From Ectobius pallidus (Eukaryota; Arthropoda; Insecta; Blattodea; Ectobiidae): a stretch of 64,000 nucleotides of DNA. A program made the position numbers and the translations under genes. The stretch covers positions 14,606,978-14,670,977 of the forward strand of contig CAXKWD010000011.1 in assembly GCA_964059195.1 (NCBI GenBank), in the 5' to 3' direction. Below the pieces are notes generated by a model. It had not been told where the DNA came from, ran no database searches, and saw only the letters and a program-made list of their open reading frames with translations. Below, piece after piece: positions 47,302 to 60,375 of the stretch (position 1 is the stretch's first letter; the number at the start of each line of letters is the position of its first letter).

Positions 47302-48190
47302 AAAACTAACTAAAAACTCTTTTTGTGTTGGCGCATACCCTATAGTATCCTAATTGCCAAGCTAGGAAGAGCATAGAATAGTCTAAGACTATGCGTTGTG
47401 TCTGACATGAAGATATGCAGTGTGTTAAAGACAGCGTATCTGAAGTCGGTTATTGCACAGACTTTGCTCCCTCTCGCTGGCATTGTGATCCTATCCTTTA
47501 AGAAAATTCTTAGCGCGGAAATAATGGAGGTGGAAGAAAATGGAGGAGAGCCATTGAGAAAGTACAGTTTCTTTCAAACGAAAATTCACAATAGACTGTT
47601 GAATTATTTTGTTCCTCAAGGTATATGAAATTTTACCTTATTCAGACTCCACGAAGTCTCGAGGATTTTAATATTGGAAACTGTAAAACATGGCTTAGCT
47701 ACTTCGTTTCGGGTCCAGTAGAAAAAAAAAAGCGAGCCAAGGGAAATGTATTAAAAGAACTTTGTAACTCTGTAATCAGTAATGTATGCTGAAATTAATT
47801 TGAATGCCGCATATTGAGCATAAAACAAGTTTAATGTATGTTTTAAAAAAGCATAGCAAGTGAACTGTGATATTGTGGCAACAGTTTCGTATCCGTTCCC
47901 ACGTGTGTAAAAGAGAAGCAAAATTATCTGACAAGGAAAGTAAGCCTTCATGCCCAAACCTACAGTGAAATTTTGATGAGGGGTGTATTCAAGCTCGGAC
48001 GGGTTAGTCAGTTGCCTAGGGCTGCAGATCTAAATGTAAAGCTCCTAAGTTATCGAACGAAGTAGTTGCTTCATAGCCTGTCAGTATTTATTTTTATTTT
48101 TTTTCATTATTCGTTATTTATTTATTTCCTTTTTCATCTTTTAGATTTCGTCTAACTTGCGTAACTTTTTAAAAATGAACGATGAACTCG
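47302..48190. other. Unannotated stretch, one weak coding candidate
   Basis: The frame at 47398-47628 (76 residues) has fairly balanced composition with a hydrophobic run (SVIAQTLLPLAGIVILSF) and ends next to a donor-like AAGGTATAT. I do not recognise the sequence, and there is no other support. Confidence 0.25.
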
Positions 48191-48191
48191 A

Positions 48192-48194
<3 letters not shown>

Positions 48195-48236
<42 letters not shown>

Positions 48237-48460
48237 GTTATTATTAATTATACTACTGAATATTCCTTTTTTAAATACACATTTACAAATATTAACCCTT
48301 TTTTGAGTTTTCATGTCATGTTTTCATAAATTTAAGGTCATTTTATTGGTCACTTTTCAGACATTTTTATATCATCGAATACCGATCCTTGATTATTGAT
48401 ATCAGAGTTCCAGAATTTTCTTTCACACTAAGGTATTTCAGAGTTGTAGATAATACGTAC

Positions 48461-48508
<48 letters not shown>
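48195..48508. repeat. (ATT)n and (TA)n microsatellites
   Basis: ATT units lie at 48195-48236 and TA units at about 48465-48508, separated by ordinary AT-rich DNA. Confidence 0.95.
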
Positions 48509-48515
<7 letters not shown>

Positions 48516-49796
48516 ACTTGAACAAGAACAAATATTTGGGCAGTTACACATAAGAATGAGAACAAGATTAAAAGATAATAAAAGTAATTAAACTAATGCA
48601 ATGTGAAGTTATAAATGTTTAAAAATAAGTTAAACCAATATGAAGAATTCAAAAGAAAAAGATATCATAAAGTTTCGCTAAATAGAGGCTTTAAAAAGTG
48701 ATCCATACAAGGTGTAAGTTTAATTATTTCAGAAACAGGTCATTTGGAAAGTAATTGTTCTATAATTTGACTATCCCTCTGCACAGAACAGTTTTATGCT
48801 GGAATTTTGAATCTTTATAAATAGACATTGAATTTAACATGGCCTGAAGGAATTAAAAATTTGTAAAAAGATGTATTTCATATAACGTAATTTCAGTCGA
48901 TCATATAATCGTGGGATAATTATCATGGGATAATTATATGCACCTGAAATAGCTAACCCTGTCTAAAAAGAATAATCTTAGATTCACGAGTGCTGCATGC
49001 CGCACGTAAAATGTGTAACTCCACAATGGGAACAAGAATTATGCGACGATGGAGGAGTACAGTCGAATAGTTTATGGATATCTTGTGGTAAAGGTATAGT
49101 ATAAAGGCGAATTATATTTCAGTGTTAACAAACAACGCATTATAAATTTAACATATTATTCCCTTTTGACATTAAATACGCAAGTTCATATGGCACGGTC
49201 TAATCGCGGTTTGTAACGTCACTGTTTGTGTCCGCTGTGTTCTGAGGTAACTCTACATTTGCGTTACTAACTAAACTAACAGACGTCCTGAATAGGCCGG
49301 GACAATTCCGATTTTCGGAGTCAAGTCCCGTTATCCCCATCGGCTTTTGCCGGGACACCTAAATGTTCATGTTTTCAGAAATAAAATAGAATTCCCGGTC
49401 ATTTGAAGTTTACTCGTAAAATAATTGTTATTTTTCTAATAGCAATGTCAACAAAAAAGGATGGTATAGTTTTTAAATGTGCGCACTTGACTCAAATTCA
49501 TAGATGCAAGGTAATATAGATTGTTGTTAGAAAAGTAAAAACAAAAATTAAACCATAGTTAAAAGTTGTGTTGCTTTTTTATTCCGTGAGGAGGAATTGG
49601 GTGAAATATATTTTCTTCAGTTACAAATTATTACCAAATCCTACGTACAGAGAGAATGTCTTCAGACCAGAAACAGTGAATTTAGTCATATAAACCAATA
49701 GAATCCCTAGGCGAAACCAGGTTATTTTATCATAATATGTCGTTAATATATTTTCTACCTGGCACATTTTAAAATCAGTTTACATGAGTTTTATAA
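48509..49796. other. Unannotated AT-rich stretch
   Basis: I see no exon, RNA gene or element with boundaries. Confidence 0.4.
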
Positions 49797-49804
49797 GCTA
49801 TGAT

Positions 49805-50052
49805 CATAGGCGTAACCAGGCCGACCATATGGGGGGGTTATAACATCCGCGGGGTCTGGGAAAGGGGTGTCCGGGGGTCCTCCCCCGGAAAATTTTAAAA
49901 ATGAAGACACAAAATAACGAGTTTTAAGCTTCCCACGCTTTATACTTGTATTAAGTAATTTATGGGCAGACTTAAAAAATTATACAATTTTCCTTTTTTT
50001 AATCAATGGGGGGGGGTTCAAACCCCCAAACCCCCCCCTCGGTACGCCTATG
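49805..50052. mobile_element. Short hAT-type MITE with perfect 8-bp target duplication
   Basis: The ends CATAGGCGTAACCAGG and its inverted counterpart GGTACGCCTATG define a 248-bp element. Perfect octamers GCTATGAT flank it at 49797-49804 and 50053-50060. G-runs and C-runs sit just inside each end (for example GGGGGGG at about 49830 and CCCCCCC at about 50030). No coding capacity. The perfect duplication suggests a young insertion. Confidence 0.92.
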
Positions 50053-50060
50053 GCTATGAT

Positions 50061-51586
50061 TGCATATCCATGTTGTGCACCAATCCAGTTCTTCGCCATA
50101 GTTAAATACCATGTGCTTGGTACCAGTGAAAATGTTCTAAAAATACAATCCTGCCCGAAAACCTGACCCTGTTTCTTTCACCCACCTTGCATATGTGTGA
50201 AATTCGCGTAGATGAGTAGACAGATTTCTTTATATCTTAGAGTAACAGTAAGAAATGCTTAATCTATACTATTTGGAATACAACTATGATTACCCCTGAT
50301 TAAATCTTTTCTTTCTAAATTAGCACAGTTAGATAGTTGAGAAGCCAGCAAGTGGATGCGCTCCTCAAAGCTGAGAGGATTCTGCAGCCATGAAAAGCAG
50401 TTGATCATTTTCCTCTAAACTTTACCGTGAAATCAAACCAAACTCTGCAGGGGCGCTCTATTCAGAAAAGTAATCAGGTAATTGATGTTTAATTTTAATG
50501 AGTAAGTCTGTTGATTCAGATGTGGCGGTATTAGAAGTACAATACTTAAGCCAGAGTCTTTTCACAACACTACACTCCAGCAGTACGAATGAAAAGGCGA
50601 TCTTTTCAATTGGCAAAATTTATTTATCAATTACCATTGTTCGTATATCCCTTCACTACTAGGCCTATTGCTGGATTACTGACACTAAATCCTCTTCCAG
50701 TACTGTACATTTTTTGTTAAAATTGTCCCTGTTTAAAACGCGTGGAATATAAATGTAAGCAAAACGTATATTCTCGCGTGTTAGTTTTGGAAAGAAATAA
50801 CAACAAAGTTATGTGCATGCATTCTTGTACATGGAATTTTCTGTATAAATGTATGCCAAGCCACTACTGATGTTCGGACATTTTGTAATTATATCTGGCT
50901 GTAGATAATGGTAATTATAATAATATACTATTATTTATTGCGTGCATTACATTGCATTTTTGGGTGCCTCGAAGGTTTGAAGATTTTGAAAACACTTTTG
51001 TAAAGTAGTTATTAAGAATGCGTCCAAAATTTCGGTATTGTTTAAGAATTCCTCCAAAATTTCAGTATTGTATTTCCATGAAATATGTAAGGTACACCTA
51101 GTATTTTTGCTATTTAGTCTACTATGCCCGAAGAAGTTATTTTGCGATTTGTTCAGACGAAATGTTATTAATAAACGAGAGTAATATGATTTTTTATTGC
51201 AACATTGACGTTAACTGACTATTCGGCTGATGTTAGTGCTGTAATTGAAAGTCCTTGGGAGTTATTGCAAGAAGGAAGAAAAGAACTTGCCATTTTTATA
51301 ATTATCATTTGTTTGCAGAGTCATTTAACTCTCTGTGGAAAACTGTAGAAGCCGTTTATTCTGTGAAATTGCATGTAGGCGTTGCGAAAAGACATTTTGT
51401 GTCAAGCCTCCTTGCACCCTCTGGCAGTACGATCATTATTTTCGCGAGTTTCTCACCCCTTACGTCCTCCACATTAACCATTCCACTGTTCCTCTCCTCG
51501 TAAACAAATTGGCATTATTACTTTTTATACTTCCTTATATTTCATGCCTTTTTTTTGTAATCAACTCTAAAGTACATTTTAAAAAG

Positions 51587-51587
<1 letters not shown>
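50061..51587. other. Unannotated stretch
   Basis: Frames at 51255-51503 and 51335-51709 (+) overlap in different frames and run into a microsatellite. No domain was recognised. Confidence 0.4.
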
Positions 51588-51635
<48 letters not shown>

Positions 51636-51676
51636 CATCATCATCATCATCATCATCATTATTATTATTATTATTC
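51588..51676. repeat. (ATT)n(ATC)n microsatellite
   Basis: Trinucleotide tract with an ATC block in the middle. Confidence 0.97.
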
Positions 51677-51942
51677 CGTTTATTTTTACCGAACGGGAGG
51701 TTTGTGTGAGTAGTATTTGCCACAGCTGGAAATAAAAGAAAAATATTTATATGTGTAATTATCGGCACACAAGGCCATTGCAAGTTGGAAACGTACGGTG
51801 CTTGTTTTATCTTACTGATGATATATTTTGAAACGTGTAACCGAATCTATTTAAATTTTCTCAGGACAATAAAGCAGTGACACTACTTTGAAATCTTACG
51901 AATAACTAATACCATTAAGTAAACGAATAAGTACATTTTCTC

Positions 51943-51982
51943 AGGTTAGCTTAGCTTAGCTTAGCTTATGTTAGGTTAGGTT
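51943..51982. repeat. TTAGC/TTAGG short tandem repeats, telomere-like
   Basis: About four TTAGC units are followed by TTATG and then TTAGGTTAGGTT. TTAGG is the common insect telomere unit. Only two exact TTAGG units are present. Confidence 0.75.
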
Positions 51983-52062
51983 AATAAAGTATTTCGTAAA
52001 AGATCCGCCTTTAAACCACTATCAAAACTAGATAGGGAAATAATTTTTGAAAACGAGATATA

Positions 52063-52119
<57 letters not shown>

Positions 52120-52205
52120 TATATCTCGTATTCAGTAATTAATTCCCTATATAGTTTATAGTTTTGATAATGGTTTAAAGGCGGATCTTTACGAAATACT
52201 TTATT
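51983..52205. mobile_element. Long hairpin with (TA)n centre
   Basis: Arms of about 90 bases pair almost completely: left 51983-52072 (AATAAAGTATTTCGTAAAAG...), right 52116-52205. The differences are small gaps and a few substitutions. The centre is a (TA)n tract. The unit resembles a palindromic MITE. A second TTAGGTTAAG-like run lies at 52243-52257. Confidence 0.8.
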
Positions 52206-52257
52206 TCATAGATCCCACTATAGGAATGAAATTCATTAACGTAGGTTAGGTTAAGTT

Positions 52258-54829
52258 AATGAGAATATAATCCCGTACTTCGGACAATTTAAAATGTAAC
52301 AAAACCGCGGTAAGTTTGGCAGTTTATAAAGGCCAAAGACCGAATTTCAGACTTTGATAAAAATTAGACATTTTTGATGAAAATAAATGGCGAATTCTGT
52401 TTTTAGGTTTTCTTCCCAATATAAATACCACTACCATTATCTTTTAAACGGAATTAGGCCTATGTTCACTACACAAGAATAGCAGCTGGGATTTTGAGCA
52501 TTTATACTCTTATGGGAACTTAGAAAATTAGTCCAGGCTGCAGTTACATAACCTGGTTGCCTAAAACTGCTACGTTCTTAGCAACTCGAACTATTTTGTA
52601 GAGGTTCCTAATATTTTAACAGACTGTTCTATAAATAATACCATGCACATACAAATATTAAATGGTAGAAATTTTGTGAAAAAGATGTTCGCAGATGAAA
52701 CGTCATAAGAATATCTGTGGTGTTCCGGTAGTATTATTCGACATAACTGGTATGCATCCTAGGACACTTGTGTAGGAAACATATGTTCTTGGTGGAAACT
52801 TGGAAAATACATTGGTAGTTCTGGCATGAATATTTCAGAAAATCGCTGTCCGATTAATTATGTGCACGCAGTCCTATCTAACATAATTTGCACTGAGTTA
52901 ATATTGTTATTCTTTGATGGGTTGGAGAAAGGGGAATCCCTATTAGTGGTCTTGATTATGCAATTTGTTGTATTGAAAATGTCATGTAGCAATGTGGAGG
53001 TGTGAGCGTGATAATGAATTCGACATACTTGCTCTGCCTTCTCCAGGAACACATAATTTAATTCCGGCAAAATATAACTCTCTCGCCCAAAATCGAATTA
53101 GCACTCCCCGGAGTCTACCGTCTCTCTCGTCAGCTTTTTAATCAGTTAATTTTCCCCAAATTTGATTTCATACGTTGATTTAGTAGAGGCTCCACACACC
53201 TAGTACTTTCTTCTGATAGTAACATAAAGAATTTGACGAACGTAATTTTCTCTATGTGCGTTGCAATAATTTTCGCAAATGGACGTCTCTGTGCATGTAT
53301 GTGTATCAATATAATTATTGGAACAAAGGAGAATAAAATGAATTTGAGAGAAAGGAATTTGGGGATACATAGAGGCAGACACACAAAATCTGAGAGAAAA
53401 ATATAGAAAATTTAAAACTATTAACAGAAGATTTTGTTTTAATGTTCATCAGAAATAATTTGAAAGTTGAAGTTTGGTTTATACTCTTGAATAAATTTAC
53501 AGGTGAAAGATTTGTTTCCAGTTTTCTTTTCATTAAGACGCCACCTGAATGAGCACATTTTCGTGGTCGGGGCAGTTTAGAAGTGGATATAAATACATTA
53601 AATAAAAATAAAAATATTATATTAAATAAAATAATCATCCAATTAATTCATTTACAGTACGGTAATGATAGCAAGAAGGAAATTTTGAAAAGCAGGAATA
53701 AAAATGGAAAATAAATATTTATAAAATAAACTTAAAATAAATCATTATCTTTAATTTATAATTGTCCCAATGCTGGTGGTTTTTACTTGCTACTAAAATT
53801 TTCTTCTTTAACAGTGACAAACTAATGATTTTTATTTTTAATAAATTGTGTTGTAGATTTATTGGTAGACTGAATCCTCATGGTTTCCTTAATAATTGGG
53901 GCATTGTGGATTTTCTCTATCTAGATATAATGAACATGGATCTCTGAAATACTTTAAAATCACGTGACCTTGGATCTTAATAATTCTAAACAGGTTGGTA
54001 CTGTCCGTAAAGAAGTATGCATAGTGTATAGAGTTGTTGGTTATCACAAACTGCTTCAGAATCAAACCCATTGTGTAATGTTTCCAATGTTAGTTCCTAA
54101 AGGAAAGTAGAATTCACATCCATGTTCCACATCTGATTTTCCTTTATTCCGTTTTATCTCTACATTTCATTGATTATCTAATATACGATTCGTTCACTAA
54201 ATTCTTTCCTGACTTATATTACTGCTTCTAGGGAATTACAGTTTTGTATTGATGTTGAAGCTTTCGTAAAGTATTGGAAAATGTTGAGACTGATTGTGTC
54301 GGAATTAACTAGCTTTGCGGCTTCAATGGTTATTGCTGGCGATGTACATACCTGGCTTCAGCCAGGGGATATTTTTATTCTTTGCGAGATGGAATTGCTG
54401 ACAGAAATCCAATCAGAGGCCCAGAGAAAGATTCGTGTTCCACCCCTATATTAGTGCCTGTTTGAAGTAACCCGCTTTAATAATGAAGGGAATGAACATT
54501 ACATCATGCGATGCGGAGAGAAGTTTGGGGATGTATGCTCTTCACGGAGACGTGGGATTCCCATTCTATTTCAACAGCCCCTACGTGATCGCTCAGGCTC
54601 CCTCCTAATGTGCACACAGACACATTTTTCATGCTCAGGATCTATTTTAAGGGGATTGGTAAAATTCTGGCAACTGCTATTCCATTTTCCAGTACCGTAT
54701 TTCGTAGGTAGAGGAAGTACTCTGTACGACTCCGAAATTTGAAGTGGAGATATTAATGTAAATAAAGGGTTTTAAGGTACGGTGTACTGAATCCAAAAAA
54801 TGCTATTTTCAAAATATATCTGTGTGAGT
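52258..54829. other. Unannotated AT-rich stretch
   Basis: Several frames of 60-107 residues (for example 53315-53638 (-) and 54506-54742 (+)) have no domains I can recognise. Confidence 0.4.
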
Positions 54830-55500
54830 ATCTCTGTGTCTTTGAATTTTTGAACAGCCTAGATCAAGAACCAAAAATCTTATATAAACAAAATTTTATA
54901 TTTGCTTTAGGTATCTTTCGGGGACATAAAGATTGGCGACTATTTTCTCTTTTAATGCCACTTTTCATTAAGACAATTCCGTTTTTCGCGATTTTCTCCA
55001 AATTGGCTCTAACTGTTTTGTTTAAATTTTACATGAGATGCTCATACTAAGAGCTAAAATTTGTATTTGAAATATTTTTACAGAAAATTCTCTGAAGGGT
55101 AGTTATAAGCCACAACAGTTTGTTGAAACTCAGTCTTGCCTGGTGAAGAACAAAGCTTTGGGTCAGGTTGAAACAGCTACTCTTTGCAAAACGGCCTCTT
55201 ATTCTACATAAGAGTGTGAAGTGAGCAATGTGTGATCCCCATGCTTAGGGTAAAGAAAGTTACTTGAGTGCAGTAATCAGATTTTCTTTGGGTTGTGTAT
55301 CCTTCGGGGATGCGATTCGAAATGTGGTAATGACTTTCTCCTCATTTGAACAACCAATTTAAATGAAGAGAATGTCATTTTTGCCGATTTTCTCGAAAAT
55401 AGTTATAACGATTTTGTTTAAATTTCCTATATCAATCGCAGTATGCATAATATATTATATTCTGTATTATGTATTATACTAAGAGCCGAAACTTTTATTT
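54830..55500. repeat. Diverged direct repeat pair
   Basis: 54900-55075 and 55290-55500 share ordered blocks: GTATC(T/C)TTCGGGGA, GATTTTCTC, TTTTGTTTAAATTT and ACTAAGAGC(T/C). The family is not recognised. Confidence 0.55.
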
Positions 55501-55755
55501 AGACAGAGGAAGTTATGTGGTCCGCGTCAGACTTTTTCTCCCATTAATTGTTTACTCCGATATATCAAAATTGTAAATATCGTAGTCAATATTCAACACA
55601 ATATCATACTTTCGTCAAAGTTATAAGTTTCAGCATTTTGAAGTCAATACAATGAAAATTACTTCAGACAAAAAATAATGCAAATATTTTCATCTAAATA
55701 AAAGTGCTTTCTATCAATCTTTTAAAAAAGCAGTCTTTTTTACATTTAGGACCTT

Positions 55756-56142
55756 CTGTATCTGGTACCCTATGATCCCCAGGTGGGGCGAAGGGGCCTC
55801 CAATGGAGGTTTCATTACCTATACTAATTTTGATATGCTTATTTTCCGAGAGAGGGTAGAGGGACAGGTGGTAAGCCCATCGCCTCACAACCCCCCTCTG
55901 GAAACTAAGTATTTCTTGGACGTGAAAGGGCCGATAAATTTTGTCCAGAAGCTCAAATTTAGGCTTGGAGTTCTTTTACGTGCCGTAAATCTACGACACG
56001 GGACCCCCAGCTTAAAGTCCCTCCCGGAGGACTCCGTGCCCAGGATTTTTACGTCCTGAAAAATCCATCGACCGCGGCCGGGTTTGATCCCGCGCCCTGC
56101 GGATCTAGAGGCGGGCACGCTACCTCTAGACCACCGCGGCCG
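55756..56142 (-). mobile_element. Complete tRNA-derived SINE with 14-bp target duplication
   Basis: Exact repeats ACATTTAGGACCTT flank it at 55742-55755 and 56143-56156. On the minus strand it starts with a tRNA-like head, box A-like GGTGGTCTAGAGGTAGCG and box B-like GGATCAAACCC. A 300-bp GC-rich body follows. The frames of 64-95 residues over this region are SINE sequence, not genes. The exact duplication suggests a recent insertion. Confidence 0.95.
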
Positions 56143-56156
56143 ACATTTAGGACCTT

Positions 56157-58440
56157 AGTGCCTTAAAAATAAATATTAATTTTTCACCTAACATAGCAAA
56201 ATATTCAACTCTTTAAGAGTATTATCTGTACTCCCTTTTAATAGGGGTAATTGCCGTAAGCAATGACATCAGATGACCAGAGTAACAGGTTTTCTGGAAG
56301 ATAATGATTTTTCATCAACTTCCTCTTCATTCTATCATGGTGGAAACGTGGATTCCCTGCACTTAGTGCCAGTAACGTAAAGTAACATCTTCTTCTTTCT
56401 TTGGAATCCAAATATGCCATTATATGAAACCCTCTAAATTTTGCTATATGATAGAAGACGTGGAATATAATCACATTTTCTAGTTCAATTTTACAACCTT
56501 TTTATGTCTTAATACTGACTTACGATTTACTTCATTACGAGTTAAGTTTGATGCTCAAAGTAAACGATGTATCGATTGTTACCAAGATCAAAATAGCCAC
56601 TCCTTTTTTAAGGATGTTACCATTGGAACTTGAAAGGCATCTTAAGCATCTTTTAGCAATAATCGTAATTCTTTTGACGTAAGTAATATTTTATTAGACC
56701 TATTTGCTATCGTAGATAAAATAGTATGCAATACAATCTGCTAAGTGCATAAGTTATCTTCGAAATTGGAAAATACGAAGAACGATTTTTTTTTTTTTCG
56801 AGCTATATTTTTCACAAGCACGTAGACTTTCTCATACACACACACAAACAAAAATAATTAAATGAAAAATTTATTTTTGGATTCAGATGACCACTGAACG
56901 TTTATCAATACTGAAAACTAGACCTAGAATTTCAGGTTTGATTGCAATACTTACTTATAATATAAGATCCACTCAACATCAGCAAATGTTTTCATGCCAC
57001 ACGATTGTTAAGTTTCGCTTATCTCTTTATATTCTGTGACAGATTACACATGTAGCATTTATGGGTGAAAAGCTAGAACGATTAAAAGGTTAGGCTATTT
57101 AATAATGTTCAAAACGTTTCTTTTGTTTCTTATTATTCCGCAAGTTCTGAAATAACTATTAATTTTAGGAGCATTGCTTATGAGATGCTTGGATTTTAGG
57201 TATCTGCTGGACAGTTTTACAAATACCGAAAGATTGTTAATTTTTCTCTGTAAGCATTCAATTGCATCATCTTAGGATAGGAGCTAAATACGATTTCTTA
57301 AAATCGCCACTGTACAGAAACGTTTTAAAGAGGTAACACTGTACAACACTTAAAACATCCTCTAGATGAAAATATGTGTTTCTTGTATATTTTTGGCTGA
57401 AAATAACGAATCTGTAATTATTTTTCATTTACCACGCACCATTTTCCAAAAATCCACATTTTTTATTTTTACGTAGATATGAGTAGTGTGTCTCCTACAA
57501 AAACGGTACGTGATGGATTATTTTGGTTTTGATATATGAATCAAGAACCCTTTGTTTACACAGAATAAGATAGCTTCATTTAAAGGACAGAGAAAAAGTT
57601 CAAACTTGTTGTACAGTGTAATTAATTTTATTAGGATACTTTCTACTAACGTGCTTTCAAGGTTCAATTCATATATTGACAACCCGAAAAACTCAAATGA
57701 GAGTAATGTAAATATTCTCTGCTTTCACAAACTTTCCGTACAATAGGACAGTTCCTAATGTATCATTCCGTTAAAACGTTCACTTGAGCGTAAATTTTCC
57801 AAATTGACACACTTGAATCGCTCTATCTGTAATTGGTATGTATGAGTAACAACAACTCTCCTTTCACTACTGACATAAATGTTCGCTGTAAGTTACCCCT
57901 TTTCAGTTATCTAATATTTTAATTTAAATTAACCAATCCTGCACAAAAGCCACAATCCAGGTTCTCACGTCCGAAAAATACGTGCCAAATTTGAACATAC
58001 GATTCAAATACGTGTGCATTCAACAATTGTATCAGAATTTGAAAAGGATTGCAACTGGAGTCAAACCTGTCACTCTGTGTTACTAAGCAGTAATAGTATG
58101 GTTATTCTACTCTTGGCATTTCGCCTGGCCTGACGTTGTTTTTTACTTTTATTTAGTCGACTGTCTGCATACAGAAGCTTTAGCTTGTCAGATTTACAGC
58201 TGGGTCCGTGGCACATCTGAAAATTAGTCACGTGCCGTCCTCGTTACCAAGTTAAGCCCAACCTCCTCTCCTGCACGCATTTTTATATATTACACACTAA
58301 TAGAGGACGTACTGAGCCCCTTATTAGCAACAGCGACCTCTGCACTCTGCAAATAAATAATGTATCAGCTTACACATGGCGAAAAACCAACTTGCTTTCT
58401 GTTTGTTCTTGCTGTTTATTAATAACTGTAAAACTAATAA
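56157..58440. other. Unannotated AT-rich stretch
   Basis: No exon or element with boundaries was recognised. Confidence 0.4.
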
Positions 58441-58441
58441 T

Positions 58442-58735
58442 AACAATAGCCGTCTCGGTGGCTCATGCTTAAGGGCGTTGGCACACGGTCAAGAAGAGGG
58501 AGGTTTTCGCAAAATCTTTAAATTATTTAATATTTTATGGGAATAAATATGTTGTCTTTTTTTACTTGTATTGAGTAAAATTAATAGAGTTCAAATCCTT
58601 GTGCAGACGGACTTGTCAATTGTGGTGGACGAAACCGTGACGTAGAGAGGTTTTCTCGGGGATCCTCTCGTTTCCACCTTTCACACCACCATCAGTCTCC
58701 ACTTCACCTTGCATACCTCTCTTCATCATCATCCT
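58442..58735 (+). mobile_element. SINE of the 4.75-kb family with an interrupted head
   Basis: GCCGTCTCGGTGGCTCATGC resembles a box A region and GAGTTCAAATCC a box B, but they are about 130 bases apart instead of the normal 30-60. The AT-rich DNA between them looks like an insertion. The body from about 58620 (GTGGTGGACGAAACCGTGAC) matches 4800 onward. Confidence 0.7.
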
Positions 58736-58815
58736 GAAAAATTCGGTGTCATAGCCGGGATTTGAACAAGGATCTACGGCTTACCATCAACACATGCGTG
58801 GCAATGGCACACTGC
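58736..58815 (-). repeat. tRNA-like SINE head on the minus strand
   Basis: On the minus strand a box B-like TGTTCAAATCCCGGC follows TGCCATTGCCACGCATGTG. It abuts the preceding SINE in the opposite orientation. Confidence 0.5.
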
Positions 58816-58928
58816 CTAGGTAAATACAGTAGTTCAATCCACCCCATAACGTAGTTTTGTCAAAAAAATAGAGCTAGAGGGATTTAATCTCCCTGCCTCT
58901 TATCCACATCAATAATTTTAAAAATAGC

Positions 58929-58931
<3 letters not shown>

Positions 58932-58961
<30 letters not shown>

Positions 58962-58962
58962 A
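58932..58962. repeat. (TA)n microsatellite
   Basis: Mostly uninterrupted TA units. Confidence 0.95.
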
Positions 58963-59259
58963 CTTAAGGAAATTCACAAGCATAACCCTAACCTGCAAAA
59001 ACAAATAAAAAATGACGAGGGCATGAAATATATACTTAAAATCAATGCCATGAAAGGCACCAGTTTCCCTTGCTTTCTAAAAAAATGCTTTCTCTTTCTC
59101 TCGCTTTCAATGCAAATTCAACATTATATTCAGGTAAAGCGTTAACAAGCAATATGCTGTATATCTTTTCTGTAATACACTTCATTTAATACCAAAATAG
59201 TAACTTTTACATTTTACAGAATATAATATGAATGAGAATGACCGTAAAGATAATTTCAA

Positions 59260-59915
59260 CCCCTGGGTGTAGGGGTTGCACACCCCAGGAAAAACAACAG
59301 CATCAAATTTGTCACAATGATACATAATGGCAACAACAATTTGGATGCACTCTTCATTTTCGATTTAAATCAAAACATGAAGTTTGTTAGGGTAATGCTT
59401 ACCAATTAACAGAAAATTTGTCTCCTAATTTAATAACACTCGGAACATTGCTGTCCCTACAAATACAGTCTGCCGTTAATCCTCTCCGATTTCAAATTAA
59501 TTATAATTTGCTGATGCTGCAAAGTTAATTAACAAAAAACGTGGCTTTCAGTTAGTAGCAAGGAGGAGAGGCACTCGTGTGCTACATATTGAAATTTAAA
59601 ACAGAACAAAAGAATTTAATTTTTGCATATTTTTTATCAAGTATTTTCAATCATGAACATTAAATTAATGTGATACAACGTTCGACGAACCATGGCTCAC
59701 GTAGGTCACTGCTAATCATGACATTGCACAGAAATTGTGAACATGTTAATGCAGCATTCGACCCGACACAATGGTGATTGCTGACGAGAGATATCGCCTC
59801 TCATTTATAAAAACACGAACTGAATGTTGTGCTGTGCAGAGCACTCTCATATTCCAGGAAACACCAGTAATACTATTTTTACGATTGATTAGCATTCAGA
59901 ATGTAAATTATTAGT

Positions 59916-59974
<59 letters not shown>

Positions 59975-60062
59975 CAACTTCAACCCCTGGGTATAGGGGT
60001 TGCACGTCCCAAGAAAACCAACAGCATCAAACTTGTCACAATGATAAATAAAGGCAACAACA
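59260..60062. repeat. Direct repeat pair around CAACCCCTGGGT
   Basis: About 59260-59342 and 59977-60062 share TTCAACCCCTGGGTGTAGGG-type sequence, then GGTTGCAC, ACAACAGCATCAAA and TTGTCACAATGATA. Each is about 85 bases and close in sequence. The second copy directly follows a (TAA)n tract. Confidence 0.85.
59918..59971. repeat. (TAA)n microsatellite
   Basis: Uninterrupted AAT units. A poly-Leu minus-strand frame here is an artefact. Confidence 0.97.
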
Positions 60063-60290
60063 AAATCAGTGTAAAAATCAGTAATATCAGTGGAAGGTGT
60101 GTTCTCAATATTTTTATCAAACAACATTCAAGACATCGGAATTCCAGGGGAGATACAGTAATCAGGAATATACAACTAGCAACATTACTCTAAACATACC
60201 ACATTGTGATAAAGTTTCTGAGCTGCTGAATAAGATTAAATTCTTCTCAGTAGTATCAATACCAATAAAAGTTGTGAAACTGTGTTGCAT

Positions 60291-60291
60291 C

Positions 60292-60373
<82 letters not shown>
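60291..60373. repeat. (TAA)n microsatellite
   Basis: About 27 units. The 192-residue frame that spans it with poly-Ile is not a gene. Confidence 0.97.

Positions 60374-60375
<2 letters not shown>

Noticed and set aside
47094..47309. 71-residue poly-Leu frame
   Set aside because: It is SINE sequence running into an (ACT)n microsatellite.
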